From positions 1 through 8,846 of the forward strand of contig USSL01000058.1 in assembly GCA_900557175.1 (NCBI GenBank): 8,846 nucleotides of DNA, in the 5' to 3' direction. This document shows positions 1-7,439 of this stretch, piece after piece (the stretch's first letter is position 1; each line of letters starts with the position of its first letter). The position numbers and the translations under genes are program-made. This DNA comes from an uncultured Eubacteriales bacterium. GTDB lineage: Bacteria; Bacillota; Clostridia; Lachnospirales; Lachnospiraceae. Below the pieces are notes generated by a model that was given only the letters and a program-made list of their open reading frames with translations, was not told where the DNA came from and searched no databases.

Positions 1-8
1 TTTGCCAT
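1..8 (-). CDS. Start of a downstream gene, probably second sugar ABC permease (partial)
   Basis: Reading leftward past the permease stop, the complement shows an AGGAGGG ribosome binding site (about 19-25) overlapping the TAA, then an ATG at 8-6 followed by GCA and AA at the window edge (Met-Ala-Lys/Asn). Only two codons are visible, so the product cannot be read. LplB-type permease genes are normally followed by the partner inner-membrane permease and a lipoprotein binding protein, so a MalG/YtcP-like permease is the inferred identity. Confidence 0.5.
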
Positions 9-24
9 AATCTTCTCTCCCTCC

Positions 25-993
25 TTAAATAATCGCACTGTCTTCGTCAATCTTCTTTACAATCCAGTTCGCAAGAAGAATTGTAATACAGCAGGCTACC
101 GACTGGAAGAAGGTTGCCGCCGCCGTCATGCCGATTGGTGTTGAAGATTTCAAAGCGTTAAATACATATGTATCAATTGTTGCCGTTGTATTAAAGATAG
201 ATCCGCTCGCGCCCTGTGATAACTGGAAGAACAGACCGAAGTCTGAATAAAATACTTTACCAACATTTAAAATAAACATCATGATAATAACACTCTTTAA
301 GCAAGGCAGAGTAATGTACCATACTTGCTGACGCTTGTTAGCGCCGTCCACAACAGCTGCCTCATACAGTGTTGTATCAATACCGGAAATACTTGCAAGG
401 TAGATTACCATGTTATAGCCTGTCGACTTCCATAAGTACATGAATATGAGAATGGCCGGCCATACACCCGCTGTCATATACCACTGTACCGGCTCACTTC
501 CGCCCTCCTTTAACATGCTGTTAATCAAACCGTTATTCTGATTTAAGAAAGCATCGAGGAAGTAAGCGACAACAACCCATGACATAAAGTACGGGAAAAA
601 CATTAACGTCTGATAAACCTTTGATTTTCTCTTACTGTGAATTAAGCTGATCATAATCGCAAGGCCGACAGAAATAACCATACCAAGCACAATAAATGCT
701 AAATTGTAAAGAATGGTATTTCTCAAAATAACCACCAAATCGTTGGACTTAATAAGAAATTCAAAGTTCTTAAATCCTGCCCAGTCACTCGTAAAAAGGT
801 TCTCGATAAAACTCTGTCCCGGTGTCATGCAGTAATTTTTAAATGCAATAATCAGACCAAACATCGGAATGAAACAAAAAAGAACATACCATATGGCCGT
901 CGGGAGTGCCAGCACTGTAAGCTCGGTATCGTTTTTACTCCAGCGACGATGCTTTTTCACTTTTTTCATTTCTCCCTTTTTCACTTTTTTCAT
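25..993 (-). CDS. Sugar ABC transporter permease, LplB/COG4209 type
   Basis: Inner-membrane permease subunit of a carbohydrate ABC importer (binding-protein-dependent transport family, PF00528). About six hydrophobic segments are visible (roughly residues 28-50, 90-118, 127-149, 174-204, 230-250 and 288-312). The EAA loop that docks on the ATPase is at 210-233 (YEAAVVDGANKRQ, then LP). The C-terminal part, with an FNTTATIDTYVFNAL-like stretch, resembles the LplB/YteP group that imports complex oligosaccharides; the substrate cannot be told from sequence. Length (up to 322 aa) is normal. The start is uncertain: GGAGG directly abuts the ATG at 993 with no spacer, while a GTG at 984 has a good 9-nt spacer, and the 5' end is duplicated. 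It lies 28 nt after the LacI-family gene with no visible terminator, so it is probably in the same operon and controlled by it. The ATPase and binding protein are not in the window. Confidence 0.93.
   Translation of the reverse strand: MKKVKKGEMKKVKKHRRWSKNDTELTVLALPTAIWYVLFCFIPMFGLIIAFKNYCMTPGQSFIENLFTSDWAGFKNFEFLIKSNDLVVILRNTILYNLAFIVLGMVISVGLAIMISLIHSKRKSKVYQTLMFFPYFMSWVVVAYFLDAFLNQNNGLINSMLKEGGSEPVQWYMTAGVWPAILIFMYLWKSTGYNMVIYLASISGIDTTLYEAAVVDGANKRQQVWYITLPCLKSVIIMMFILNVGKVFYSDFGLFFQLSQGASGSIFNTTATIDTYVFNALKSSTPIGMTAAATFFQSVACCITILLANWIVKKIDEDSAII
952..993 (-). repeat. 18-bp direct duplication at the permease 5' end
   Basis: Two identical 18-bp copies (976-993 and 952-969, period 24) each encode MKKVKK and each carry an ATG and a GTG. 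Each is preceded by a purine-rich GGAG element: GGAGG at 994-998 and GGAG at 972-975. The result is a doubled translation-initiation region and an N-terminus reading MKKVKKGEMKKVKK. It is probably a local slippage duplication. Confidence 0.8.
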
Positions 994-1021
994 CCTCCTT
1001 TTTTATTGTTACTGCTGCGAC

Positions 1022-2026
1022 TCACGTCAAATCCCGGACAGAATCTCGGAAAATAATCTTTCCCGGCACACGAAATACGTCACCGCCCGTTTTTTCAGGC
1101 TTTTCCATATGCCGCACCATGCGCCTTGCCGCTGTCCGTCCGATTTCATCAATATTTACCGCAACAGTTGTAAGCTTCGGTTCACAAAGCTCTGCATAAA
1201 TATCATTATCAAAGCTTGCAATTGAAACCTCCTCCGGCACTTTCACGCCTCTGGCATTTAACGCCTTGACGAGACGAAAAGCCGTCTCATCGCAGTTGCA
1301 TACAAAGGCTGTCGGAAGCTTTTCCGGAAGCTTCAGCACTATGGCCTGACCGGCTTCGCTTCTGTCAGAAATAAGCCATATTTTATCCGGCTTCATTCCC
1401 TGTTCAAGCATTGCCCTGAAATATCCCAAATAACGGTCGTTAATACTCGTTGTCGTTCCGATGGTACCCACAAACCCAATGTCTTTGTGGCCTTTCCCGA
1501 TTAAATAGGAAGTCAGTTCGTATGTGCTGTAGATGTTTTCTGTAACAACGGAATCTGAATGATGCTTTTCATCATAGACATCTACAAAAACTTTCGGAAG
1601 CGGCACACGGGCAATGCGCTGACGGACGTCCTTTTCCAAAATACCAAGAAAAATCAGACCATCAAAAAATCCAGGCATCTCAATCGTCTCCATATCTCTG
1701 TCCAAGCTGTCAATATTCGGTGTAATCATCATCCCCGAACAGTTCGCCCGGCGCAGCTCATTCATAATCGCTCCATACATGCCCATATAAAACCGACCTG
1801 CATCTCCCGAATTAAAACGGTCGCTCATAATAATCGCAACTTTTTTTGCCTTGCGCTGCCCATAGTCCGGAAGTATATAGCCGTACTGTTCTGCTTTCTG
1901 CAAAATGCGTTCTTTCATTTCTTCGCTGACGCCATCCTTACCGTTTAGTGCCTTGGAAACTGTAACCTTACTCACACCGAGCTCATCGGCAATATCCTGC
2001 ATAGATACCGTGTTTTTTACTGCCAT
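1022..2026 (-). CDS. LacI-family transcriptional regulator
   Basis: DNA-binding repressor, 334 aa from the chosen start, the usual LacI/GalR length. The N-terminal helix-turn-helix and hinge (residues 9-50) read MQDIADELGVSKVTVSKALN, then GVSEEMKERIL and YGY. The rest is a periplasmic-binding-protein-like sensor domain: a KKVAIIMSDR strand near 61-70, and FDNDIYAELCEPKLTTV and IGRTAARRM in the C-terminal half. The start is set at ATG 2024-2026 because GGAGG at 2033-2037 sits 6 nt upstream; the adjacent ATG at 2029 is only 3 nt away. A longer frame back to 2077 would begin almost at the predicted transcription start and adds a non-family N-terminus, so it is rejected. It sits directly upstream of the permease and probably controls that transport operon in response to a sugar. 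The ligand is unknown. Confidence 0.93.
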   Translation of the reverse strand: MAVKNTVSMQDIADELGVSKVTVSKALNGKDGVSEEMKERILQKAEQYGYILPDYGQRKAKKVAIIMSDRFNSGDAGRFYMGMYGAIMNELRRANCSGMMITPNIDSLDRDMETIEMPGFFDGLIFLGILEKDVRQRIARVPLPKVFVDVYDEKHHSDSVVTENIYSTYELTSYLIGKGHKDIGFVGTIGTTTSINDRYLGYFRAMLEQGMKPDKIWLISDRSEAGQAIVLKLPEKLPTAFVCNCDETAFRLVKALNARGVKVPEEVSIASFDNDIYAELCEPKLTTVAVNIDEIGRTAARRMVRHMEKPEKTGGDVFRVPGKIIFRDSVRDLT

Positions 2027-2062
2027 CATGTGCCTCCTTTCTCTGATTTTTGTCATCTTTCG

Positions 2063-2075
2063 TTTGTTACTTAAC
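2063..2075. promoter_or_regulatory. Candidate operator, copy 1 of a 13-bp repeat
   Basis: This 13-bp TTTGTTACTTAAC is identical to 2260-2272. Its core is an inverted repeat, TGTTA-CT-TAACA (2065-2076). It lies about 8-18 nt downstream of the predicted lacI-type transcription start, where an autoregulatory LacI-family repressor would block transcription. Binding is inferred. Confidence 0.45.
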
Positions 2076-2089
2076 ATTTGTGTAACTAC

Positions 2090-2118
2090 AGATTAACACC
2101 ATTTTCTCATGTTGTCAA
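2090..2118 (-). promoter_or_regulatory. Promoter of the lacI-type/permease operon
   Basis: On the minus strand a perfect TTGACA (-35, 2113-2118) is followed after 17 nt by TAATCT (-10, 2090-2095), preceded by TG-T as in an extended -10. This predicts transcription from about 2083, giving a leader of some 55 nt before the ATG at 2026. The -10 hexamer itself is weak, so the call relies on the -35, the spacing and the TGn. Confidence 0.65.
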
Positions 2119-2183
2119 CTAATATATATCTTTTTGTAAGTTTTGTAGAATTTTAAACATGATTTTTGTTCAATATGTACAGA

Positions 2184-2218
2184 GAAGGGATGAGCGTCGT
2201 AGCGACATTCATCCCTTC
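2184..2218 (-). terminator. Strong hairpin after the MoxR-DUF58-TGase-NUDIX operon
   Basis: GAAGGGATGA (2184-2193) pairs perfectly with TCATCCCTTC (2209-2218). After a G-U pair and one mismatch there is an inner stem GTCG/CGAC (2196-2199 with 2203-2206) closed by a TAG loop. It lies 54 nt past the NUDIX stop and upstream of the lacI-type promoter, where an operon-end terminator belongs. Neither side carries a proper U-tract (plus side CTCGTTTACTTTC; minus side TCTGTACATATTG), so it may be an mRNA 3'-end stabiliser or weak bidirectional terminator rather than a classic intrinsic one. Confidence 0.5.
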
Positions 2219-2259
2219 CTCGTTTACTTTCTGATGTTTTACTAAAATATGCATATTGT

Positions 2260-2272
2260 TTTGTTACTTAAC
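2260..2272. promoter_or_regulatory. Candidate operator, copy 2 of a 13-bp repeat
   Basis: Second identical copy of the 13-bp sequence, 197 bp from copy 1 and about 140 bp upstream of the lacI-type -35. It touches the stop codon of the NUDIX gene. The inverted-repeat core GTTA-CT-TAAC is kept, but the outer base pair is lost. It could act as an auxiliary operator for looping; this is inferred from position and identity only. Confidence 0.4.
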
Positions 2273-2889
2273 TAATGCTGTTTTCCTCTTTTTATGAGCT
2301 TTTCATATACCGGAAGCATCCACGGTTCGTCGATCACCTCTGAAAGTACGGCACAGTTCACCCACTGTACGTCACTGTTCTCATCCTGCTTGCAGCGCAC
2401 TGCCTCATTCTCATCAGCTTCAAAAAGATACGAGACATTCAGATGAAGATGTGCGCTCACATACTTTCCCCGCTTCACATGACCGTTGACTGTCAAAATA
2501 TCAACAGCTGCCGTCATTTTTACCGCCTCATCCGCTGCTTCAGAAAACGGTATCCTTTCCCCGCCTTCAGGATTGATAAGCCACAGTTTTTTCAAGCCCG
2601 TCTCCTCCATTGCCTCGACTGCCGCTGTTTTCAACAAGTTGTGCTCACCGTCGCTGTGTCCGCCGGTCCATGCAAAGGACTTATAAATATTATGGTAAAT
2701 CAAAAGCACCCTATCTCTCGTCCGATTAAATATCATGGATGACGCTGTCATATGCGCCGCCGCACTTTCCCTTATAAGAAGCTTATCGCCAATATGATCA
2801 ATAAGTGACAGTATCAGCGCCTTATCCGAAGCCTCCTGTTCGCAGACCGGCTTGTAATTTTCTATAATCTTTTTATACACGACTTTCAC
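2272..2889 (-). CDS. NUDIX hydrolase
   Basis: Predicted cytoplasmic NUDIX-fold hydrolase (205 aa) cleaving a nucleoside-diphosphate-linked substrate; the substrate is unknown. The Nudix box is at residues 76-99: GGHSDGEHNLLKTA, then AVEAMEETGL. The metal-binding glutamates E92, E95 and E96 are present. The canonical REUXEE arginine is Val91, and the first half is one residue shorter than the textbook GX5EX7, as in the known GGHADGD-type subfamily. TASSMIFN and VLLIYHNIYKSFAWTGG before the box fit that subfamily too. The start is GTG at 2889, overlapping the transglutaminase gene by 17 nt and implying translational coupling; a GTG at 2880 is an alternative. It is the last gene of the four-gene operon. 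Its role there is unclear, and it may simply ride along. Confidence 0.88.
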   Translation of the reverse strand: MKVVYKKIIENYKPVCEQEASDKALILSLIDHIGDKLLIRESAAAHMTASSMIFNRTRDRVLLIYHNIYKSFAWTGGHSDGEHNLLKTAAVEAMEETGLKKLWLINPEGGERIPFSEAADEAVKMTAAVDILTVNGHVKRGKYVSAHLHLNVSYLFEADENEAVRCKQDENSDVQWVNCAVLSEVIDEPWMLPVYEKLIKRGKQH

Positions 2890-5386
2890 CCTTTCCCGGC
2901 AGACACCACAAAAATACTGCTGCCATCTTTTTGTGCGGACTTAATTGTCCGTAAATACTTTGTGCAAACTGTCTGTAAAGGCAAATCACCCGGACATATT
3001 CTTCAGCTTCAAGCCCCTGCCTGCTGTATGCCGACTTTAAAAGCTTATCAAATATATAAGCGAGCGCGTTCGCATCCGGTGCATCATCATCTGCCGCCCC
3101 TTTATAGCTTTTACCATCCTTTTGTTTTCCTAAGTCAGCCGATTTTTCAGCCATTTCCTTCATTATAGCTTCACTGTCACCGCTTTTTGCACTTCGCACG
3201 CCGTACAAAATAAGCCAGCGCATCAGATAGCGCCAAAGCGCCTTTGTTGTCCGACTGTCATACGGCGGTTTTAACAAAGCAGCCGCCTGGCGTGTGCGAA
3301 ACTTTGCGATACTTACAAAGCATACACACAGTACTGCCGCTGCAAGCACAGCCAAAAGTCCACGAAAAACAACCGGCAAAACTTTAAAAGCGCCGCCCTG
3401 ACTGCCGCCTGTATTCTCACGGTTTCCCGCGCCGCCGATGCCGGTCGCATTCGCTTTAGTTTCACTGTTTTCATCCGCTTCATTGCCCATTCCGTTATCT
3501 GTGCTTTCTTTTTCGCCGGTCACTGCGCTCTCACTTTCTTCGCTCTTAGACGGCACAGTCTCACTTTCTTCACTCCCAGACGGCGCAGTCTCACTTTCTC
3601 CACTCTCAGACGGTGCAGTCTCACTTTCTTTCGTAAGTGCCTCAGGTATACTGCCATTTGTATAAGCCGGCGTCACCTCCGCCGGCACCCACCCAAAATC
3701 TTCAATATAAATTTCCGGCCATGCATGTGCCTGATAATCTCTGATTTCACTTATAAACTCCGGACTGCCGCTGTCATCATCCCCTGAAGTGCGCTGTTTA
3801 AAACTGCCTCGCGGTATCACATAGCCTTCGGCATAGCGCGCCGGAATACCGTTAAGCCTGTAAATCATCACTGCGGCCGAGGCAAAATGCATACAGTAGC
3901 CCTTTTTATTCTCATAAAGAAAATATTCGATAACATTTTCTCCACGCGGCATAGTCCCGGGCTCAAGTGTATAGCGAAGCCCCACGCTCTCAAACGTTTC
4001 CTTTATGTAATCCGTCACCGTTTCCGGGCTGCTGCCGTCTGCGATTTTATAATCATTTTTAAATCGGTCCGACATGCCCTCGACAGACATGTAATTTTCC
4101 CGGACATAACCGGTGTAGCTTTTTAACCGTCCGCCGCCGGAGCCGCTGCCAATATAGCTGTCCGCATCAGCCATCATTGAAAAAAATTGATCCGCATAAT
4201 AAATATCTCTTTTTTGTCCGCCCGAAAGCGCTGTCACATAGCCCTCAGCCGCCATATTATCGCCGTTGCCTAAAATACTTGCATAAGGAATGTACACGTG
4301 ATCTGATACTGCCTCTGACGGTGAAATTGTCATAACTGCCTCCGTGTCATCCACAGACGCCTGATAACTGTTATTCCATATTGCCCTCAGATATTCACCC
4401 GTATCTGCATCATATGCTGCACTGACATCATCAAGGCCGCCGGAGTCAATTTCCGTCCACCGGTTTTTCTCAAAATTTCCGGCAGCATACGCCTTTAAAT
4501 AAAGTGCTGCCGGCACCTGTCGGTTTGTTGATACGCGCATCACCGTCTCGCCCGTGTAGCTTAAATTTCCGGCTTTATCAAGTTTTCCTTCGCCAATGCC
4601 CATACCGTTTTTTTCTGTCTCTGACATGCGCTCATTTAAGTATTCTCCAAAATCCCGGTAACTGTCACGGACCGCCGTGCGTATATATGTCTTATTTTCT
4701 TCCTTTAAATAGCCTTCCGGCGGCATTGCCCACACAGCCGCGCCTGTCACTGCCGCAAATAAAATGACAGCCACTGCCGCACTCTGAAGTGCCGCTTTAT
4801 AATTTTTATCTGCACCGACATTCATTGATATGAGACCGACAAAACCTGCCCCAAATAAAATCAGCGAAATCCAACATGGTACCTGGCCTGCTGCAAAGTA
4901 TAAAACGATTGCCAGTACCGGTATGACTGCTGTCAATGCCGGACGGCTCTTTTTTAAATTTGCAATGACCGCAAATCCCTGCCATGCCGACAAAACTGCC
5001 GCAAAAAAATCAAGCACCTGTTTCAGGCTGTCCCCCGAAAGCACTGTTCTTTGAACTTCCTCATTATTAAAATAAGCAGAAACCATATTTTCAGCAATCG
5101 CATAGACTGTCTGCGCCCCGCCATATATCGCCGTTTTATTGATCCACACAAAGACAAGCCACAGTCCTCCTGCAATGAGCATACAGGAAAGCTTTGACCG
5201 CACAAAAAGTACTAGAGCCGCACATATAACCGCCGATAATAAAACCGGTATCAAAAGCTCTATCCAATCGCGCTGTATAGCGGCAAATTCTGCAAGAAAC
5301 ATTGCCATACCCATACCAATGAATATTAAAAAGCAAAGCTTTATACCGGCAAAAAATACCGGTACATGATTTTCATTTTTATTCAT
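2873..5386 (-). CDS. Membrane transglutaminase-like protein with C-terminal DUF4129-like region (TgpA-like)
   Basis: Large membrane protein (837 aa) with an extracytoplasmic transglutaminase-like domain. About six or seven hydrophobic segments fill residues 14-221. A soluble region follows, with the transglutaminase core near 455-575: Cys498 in KKGYCMHFASAAVM, His554 in YQAHAWPEIY, and Glu570 (WVPAEVTP) where the catalytic Asp usually sits. A Ser/Glu/Pro-rich linker (585-665) contains a decapeptide repeat. One transmembrane segment (about 669-693) and a cytoplasmic tail with a DUF4129-like stretch (LLKSAYSRQGLEAEEYVRV, 782-800) end the protein. This matches the TgpA architecture usually encoded beside MoxR and DUF58 genes. 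Activity could be protease- or transglutaminase-like and is not established. The ATG at 5386 lies 3 nt after the DUF58 stop, and its GGAG site lies within the last codons of that gene, so translation is probably coupled. Confidence 0.92.
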   Translation of the reverse strand: MNKNENHVPVFFAGIKLCFLIFIGMGMAMFLAEFAAIQRDWIELLIPVLLSAVICAALVLFVRSKLSCMLIAGGLWLVFVWINKTAIYGGAQTVYAIAENMVSAYFNNEEVQRTVLSGDSLKQVLDFFAAVLSAWQGFAVIANLKKSRPALTAVIPVLAIVLYFAAGQVPCWISLILFGAGFVGLISMNVGADKNYKAALQSAAVAVILFAAVTGAAVWAMPPEGYLKEENKTYIRTAVRDSYRDFGEYLNERMSETEKNGMGIGEGKLDKAGNLSYTGETVMRVSTNRQVPAALYLKAYAAGNFEKNRWTEIDSGGLDDVSAAYDADTGEYLRAIWNNSYQASVDDTEAVMTISPSEAVSDHVYIPYASILGNGDNMAAEGYVTALSGGQKRDIYYADQFFSMMADADSYIGSGSGGGRLKSYTGYVRENYMSVEGMSDRFKNDYKIADGSSPETVTDYIKETFESVGLRYTLEPGTMPRGENVIEYFLYENKKGYCMHFASAAVMIYRLNGIPARYAEGYVIPRGSFKQRTSGDDDSGSPEFISEIRDYQAHAWPEIYIEDFGWVPAEVTPAYTNGSIPEALTKESETAPSESGESETAPSGSEESETVPSKSEESESAVTGEKESTDNGMGNEADENSETKANATGIGGAGNRENTGGSQGGAFKVLPVVFRGLLAVLAAAVLCVCFVSIAKFRTRQAAALLKPPYDSRTTKALWRYLMRWLILYGVRSAKSGDSEAIMKEMAEKSADLGKQKDGKSYKGAADDDAPDANALAYIFDKLLKSAYSRQGLEAEEYVRVICLYRQFAQSIYGQLSPHKKMAAVFLWCLPGKGESRV
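3539..3628 (-). repeat. Three 30-bp tandem repeats encoding an ESET(A/V)PSxSx decapeptide
   Basis: Residues 587-616 of the transglutaminase-like protein read ESETAPSESG, ESETAPSGSE, ESETVPSKSE, followed by a partial ESES. The DNA copies are imperfect but clearly related, with a TCTCACTTTCT core on the plus strand. The tract lies in the linker between the catalytic domain and the C-terminal membrane anchor, outside the membrane by topology. It is probably a flexible, acidic, length-variable spacer. Confidence 0.85.
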
Positions 5387-5389
5387 AAG

Positions 5390-6481
5390 CTATATCTCCA
5401 TATTCAACGCCAAAAGACTTTCCTCAAGCTTATCCGCACATAACTCAAAATGTGTCTCTCCACCCAAAATCATCTCCGGCTTCATATTGACCTCAATAAA
5501 CGTATGGTAGCTTGCCGCACCGTATTTTTCATTATAAAGCTTGATGGCCGGACGCTCAAACTTGTGAGGTGCCGCCTTAATAAGCTCTGCCGCCATGCTG
5601 TAAATATCCTCCGGCTTTGCAAGCTTAAACCGGCGCAGCCGTCCGTTTTTATCAATCCACGCCACAATATGCGAATAGTCAAGCTCAAGCAGCGTCCATG
5701 ACAGAGCTGCTGCAGATTCAACTGCCGCATCTTTTTGCCGTACATCGCTGCGCCCGCCGTAAAGATTTACAAAGATGACAATCGCATAGCCAACAGGATC
5801 GCTATATTCACGAACCATCATCTCATCTGACTTGGCGCTGAGCTTCCAGTGGATTTTCTGCATTTTATCACCCGGACGGTACGGCCTTATTTCAAAAATC
5901 TGCGAAGCGTCATCGCCGCCCCGGTCATCTGCAAAAATATCGCTGTCACCGAGAAAATATCTGAAATTTGACACAACCCCGACTGCAGCAGGCATAAGCC
6001 GCGGAAGTACTGAAACCGTTCCGCAAATATCAAGACGGCGTCCTGATGATAAAATTCTCAAATAATCTGTCACTGCTGCCCGCTTTAGGACAACCTGTAT
6101 GCTGCCGCATGTCAGACAGTCAATCTCAAACGGTATGACTGCCTTCCCCTTTTTAGGGACTGGCGCCCAAAAAGTCTTCTTTTCCGGATTTTTAACATCC
6201 TCTCTGTAAATAAACATTGTCACTGCTGCCTTCGGAATTGTCATACGGCGCTTATTTTCAAGCAAAATATGACCTTTGGCACGACTGCCCTTTTGAGTGA
6301 CAGGCACCGTCAGCTTTAAATCCGCACTTATGCCATTTCTGAAAATAAGCACTGTCACTGCCGCTGACATCACAAGCACAAGCTCAATCACAAAAACATT
6401 CATCAGCCATACAGGCTCATACATCACTGCAACATACAGTGTTGCCGCCATAAGGCAAAGGCAAAATGCCAACTTCTTCAC
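5390..6481 (-). CDS. DUF58 domain protein
   Basis: Membrane-anchored protein of the DUF58 family, 363 aa from the chosen start. Two hydrophobic segments are at the N-terminus (about 3-20 and 25-47 from this start), then a soluble part. The DUF58 signature is EIRPYRPGD, KMQKIHWKLSAKSDEMMVREY (residues 197-226). The C-terminal half probably has a vWA-like fold, as known for the family; I do not see a convincing intact MIDAS. DUF58 proteins are almost always encoded next to a MoxR ATPase and probably act as its partner or substrate adaptor. The start is GTG 6479-6481, preceded by GGAAGGG 5 nt upstream and 1 nt after the MoxR stop. An in-frame ATG at 6556 would overlap MoxR by 74 nt and lacks family sequence, so it is rejected. 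Confidence 0.9.
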   Translation of the reverse strand: MKKLAFCLCLMAATLYVAVMYEPVWLMNVFVIELVLVMSAAVTVLIFRNGISADLKLTVPVTQKGSRAKGHILLENKRRMTIPKAAVTMFIYREDVKNPEKKTFWAPVPKKGKAVIPFEIDCLTCGSIQVVLKRAAVTDYLRILSSGRRLDICGTVSVLPRLMPAAVGVVSNFRYFLGDSDIFADDRGGDDASQIFEIRPYRPGDKMQKIHWKLSAKSDEMMVREYSDPVGYAIVIFVNLYGGRSDVRQKDAAVESAAALSWTLLELDYSHIVAWIDKNGRLRRFKLAKPEDIYSMAAELIKAAPHKFERPAIKLYNEKYGAASYHTFIEVNMKPEMILGGETHFELCADKLEESLLALNMEI

Positions 6482-6482
6482 T

Positions 6483-7439
6483 TTATCCCTTCCTTCTGTT
6501 TCTCGGCACCGGCTTTGCAACACCTGCCAGTATATCTTCAGCGACATCCGCCGCACTTACCTGTGTCACTTTTGCTTTTGAATGTAAAATCATGCGATGG
6601 CAGGCGACATCCGCAAACACATAAGCCACATCCTCCGGAAGCACATAATCTCTGTCGCGCAGGTAAGCCATCCCCTGTGCCATACGGCACAGCGCCAGCG
6701 TTCCTCTCGGACTCATGCCAAGCTTTAACATCTCGTGATTTCGTGTTGCCGTCACAAGGCGGGCAATATATTCATATACCGCATCATGGACAAATACATT
6801 CTTCACCTGCCCTTTAAGCCTGCACAAAGTTTCTTTGTCGATCACCGGAGAAATATTGTCAAGCGGATGCTGCCTGTAATGACTTTTTATAATATTAATT
6901 TCCTCATGAATGTCCGGGTAACCCATGCTGATACATATCATAAAACGGTCAAGCTGGGATTCCGGAAGATTTTGTGTGCCCGACGAGCCCGCCGGATTCT
7001 GTGTTGCGATCACAGTAAACGGTTCCGGCACATTAATGACATGTCCGTCAATAGTCACACGGCCTTCTTCCATGACTTCCAAAAGTGCCGACTGCGTTTT
7101 CGGCGATGTTCTGTTGATTTCGTCAGCCAAAAACAAATTGCTCATCACCGGCCCCGGCATGTATGTAAACTTTCCCGTTTCCTTTCTGAACATAAAAAAA
7201 CCTGTCACATCACTCGGAAGTACATCCGGTGTAAACTGCACCCTGCGCTTCTGCAGTCCGATCGCTCTGGAAAAAGCAATCGCCATGGTCGTCTTGCCAA
7301 GTCCCGGAATATCCTCCACCAGCACATGCCCACCCGCCAAAAATGCTTTCATCACCGTCTCTGTCACTTCCTGCTTTCCGATCACTGCTCTCTGTACTTC
7401 CTGCAGTGCAAAAAGTACCTTCTCTCTCACTTTTTCCAC
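6483..7439 (-). CDS. MoxR-family AAA+ ATPase
   Basis: Cytoplasmic ATPase of the MoxR/RavA clade (318 aa, normal length), expected to act as a chaperone-like remodeller for the DUF58 and transglutaminase partners encoded after it. Walker A is at 42-51 (EDIPGLGKTT). Walker B is at 102-109 (LFLADEIN). Sensor 1 is the ATQNP at 145-149. SQLDRF holds the putative arginine finger Arg165. GMSPRG (241-246) is the sensor-2 region. All key residues are present. The start is GTG 7437-7439, with GGAGG (7448-7452) 8 nt upstream. It is the first gene of the minus-strand operon and has its own promoter with TGGTATAAT, diverging from the phasin-like gene. A plus-strand open frame across 6735-7466 is a shadow. 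Confidence 0.95.
   Translation of the reverse strand: MEKVREKVLFALQEVQRAVIGKQEVTETVMKAFLAGGHVLVEDIPGLGKTTMAIAFSRAIGLQKRRVQFTPDVLPSDVTGFFMFRKETGKFTYMPGPVMSNLFLADEINRTSPKTQSALLEVMEEGRVTIDGHVINVPEPFTVIATQNPAGSSGTQNLPESQLDRFMICISMGYPDIHEEINIIKSHYRQHPLDNISPVIDKETLCRLKGQVKNVFVHDAVYEYIARLVTATRNHEMLKLGMSPRGTLALCRMAQGMAYLRDRDYVLPEDVAYVFADVACHRMILHSKAKVTQVSAADVAEDILAGVAKPVPRNRRKG

Noticed and set aside
2027..2077. Upstream extension of the LacI-type protein to the ATG at 2077
   Set aside because: That ATG is only about 6 nt from the predicted transcription start and has no ribosome binding site. ATG 2026 has GGAGG at ideal spacing and gives the normal family N-terminus.
6065..6370. Recurring GGCAGTGACA-like words on the minus strand in the DUF58 gene (AAVT three times)
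   Set aside because: Copies are irregularly spaced and are explained by repeated Ala-Ala-Val-Thr codons in hydrophobic or beta-strand segments. Not a true repeat array.
6482..6556. Upstream extension of the DUF58 protein to the ATG at 6556
   Set aside because: It would overlap MoxR by 74 nt. GTG 6481 has a strong ribosome binding site and sits 1 nt after the MoxR stop.
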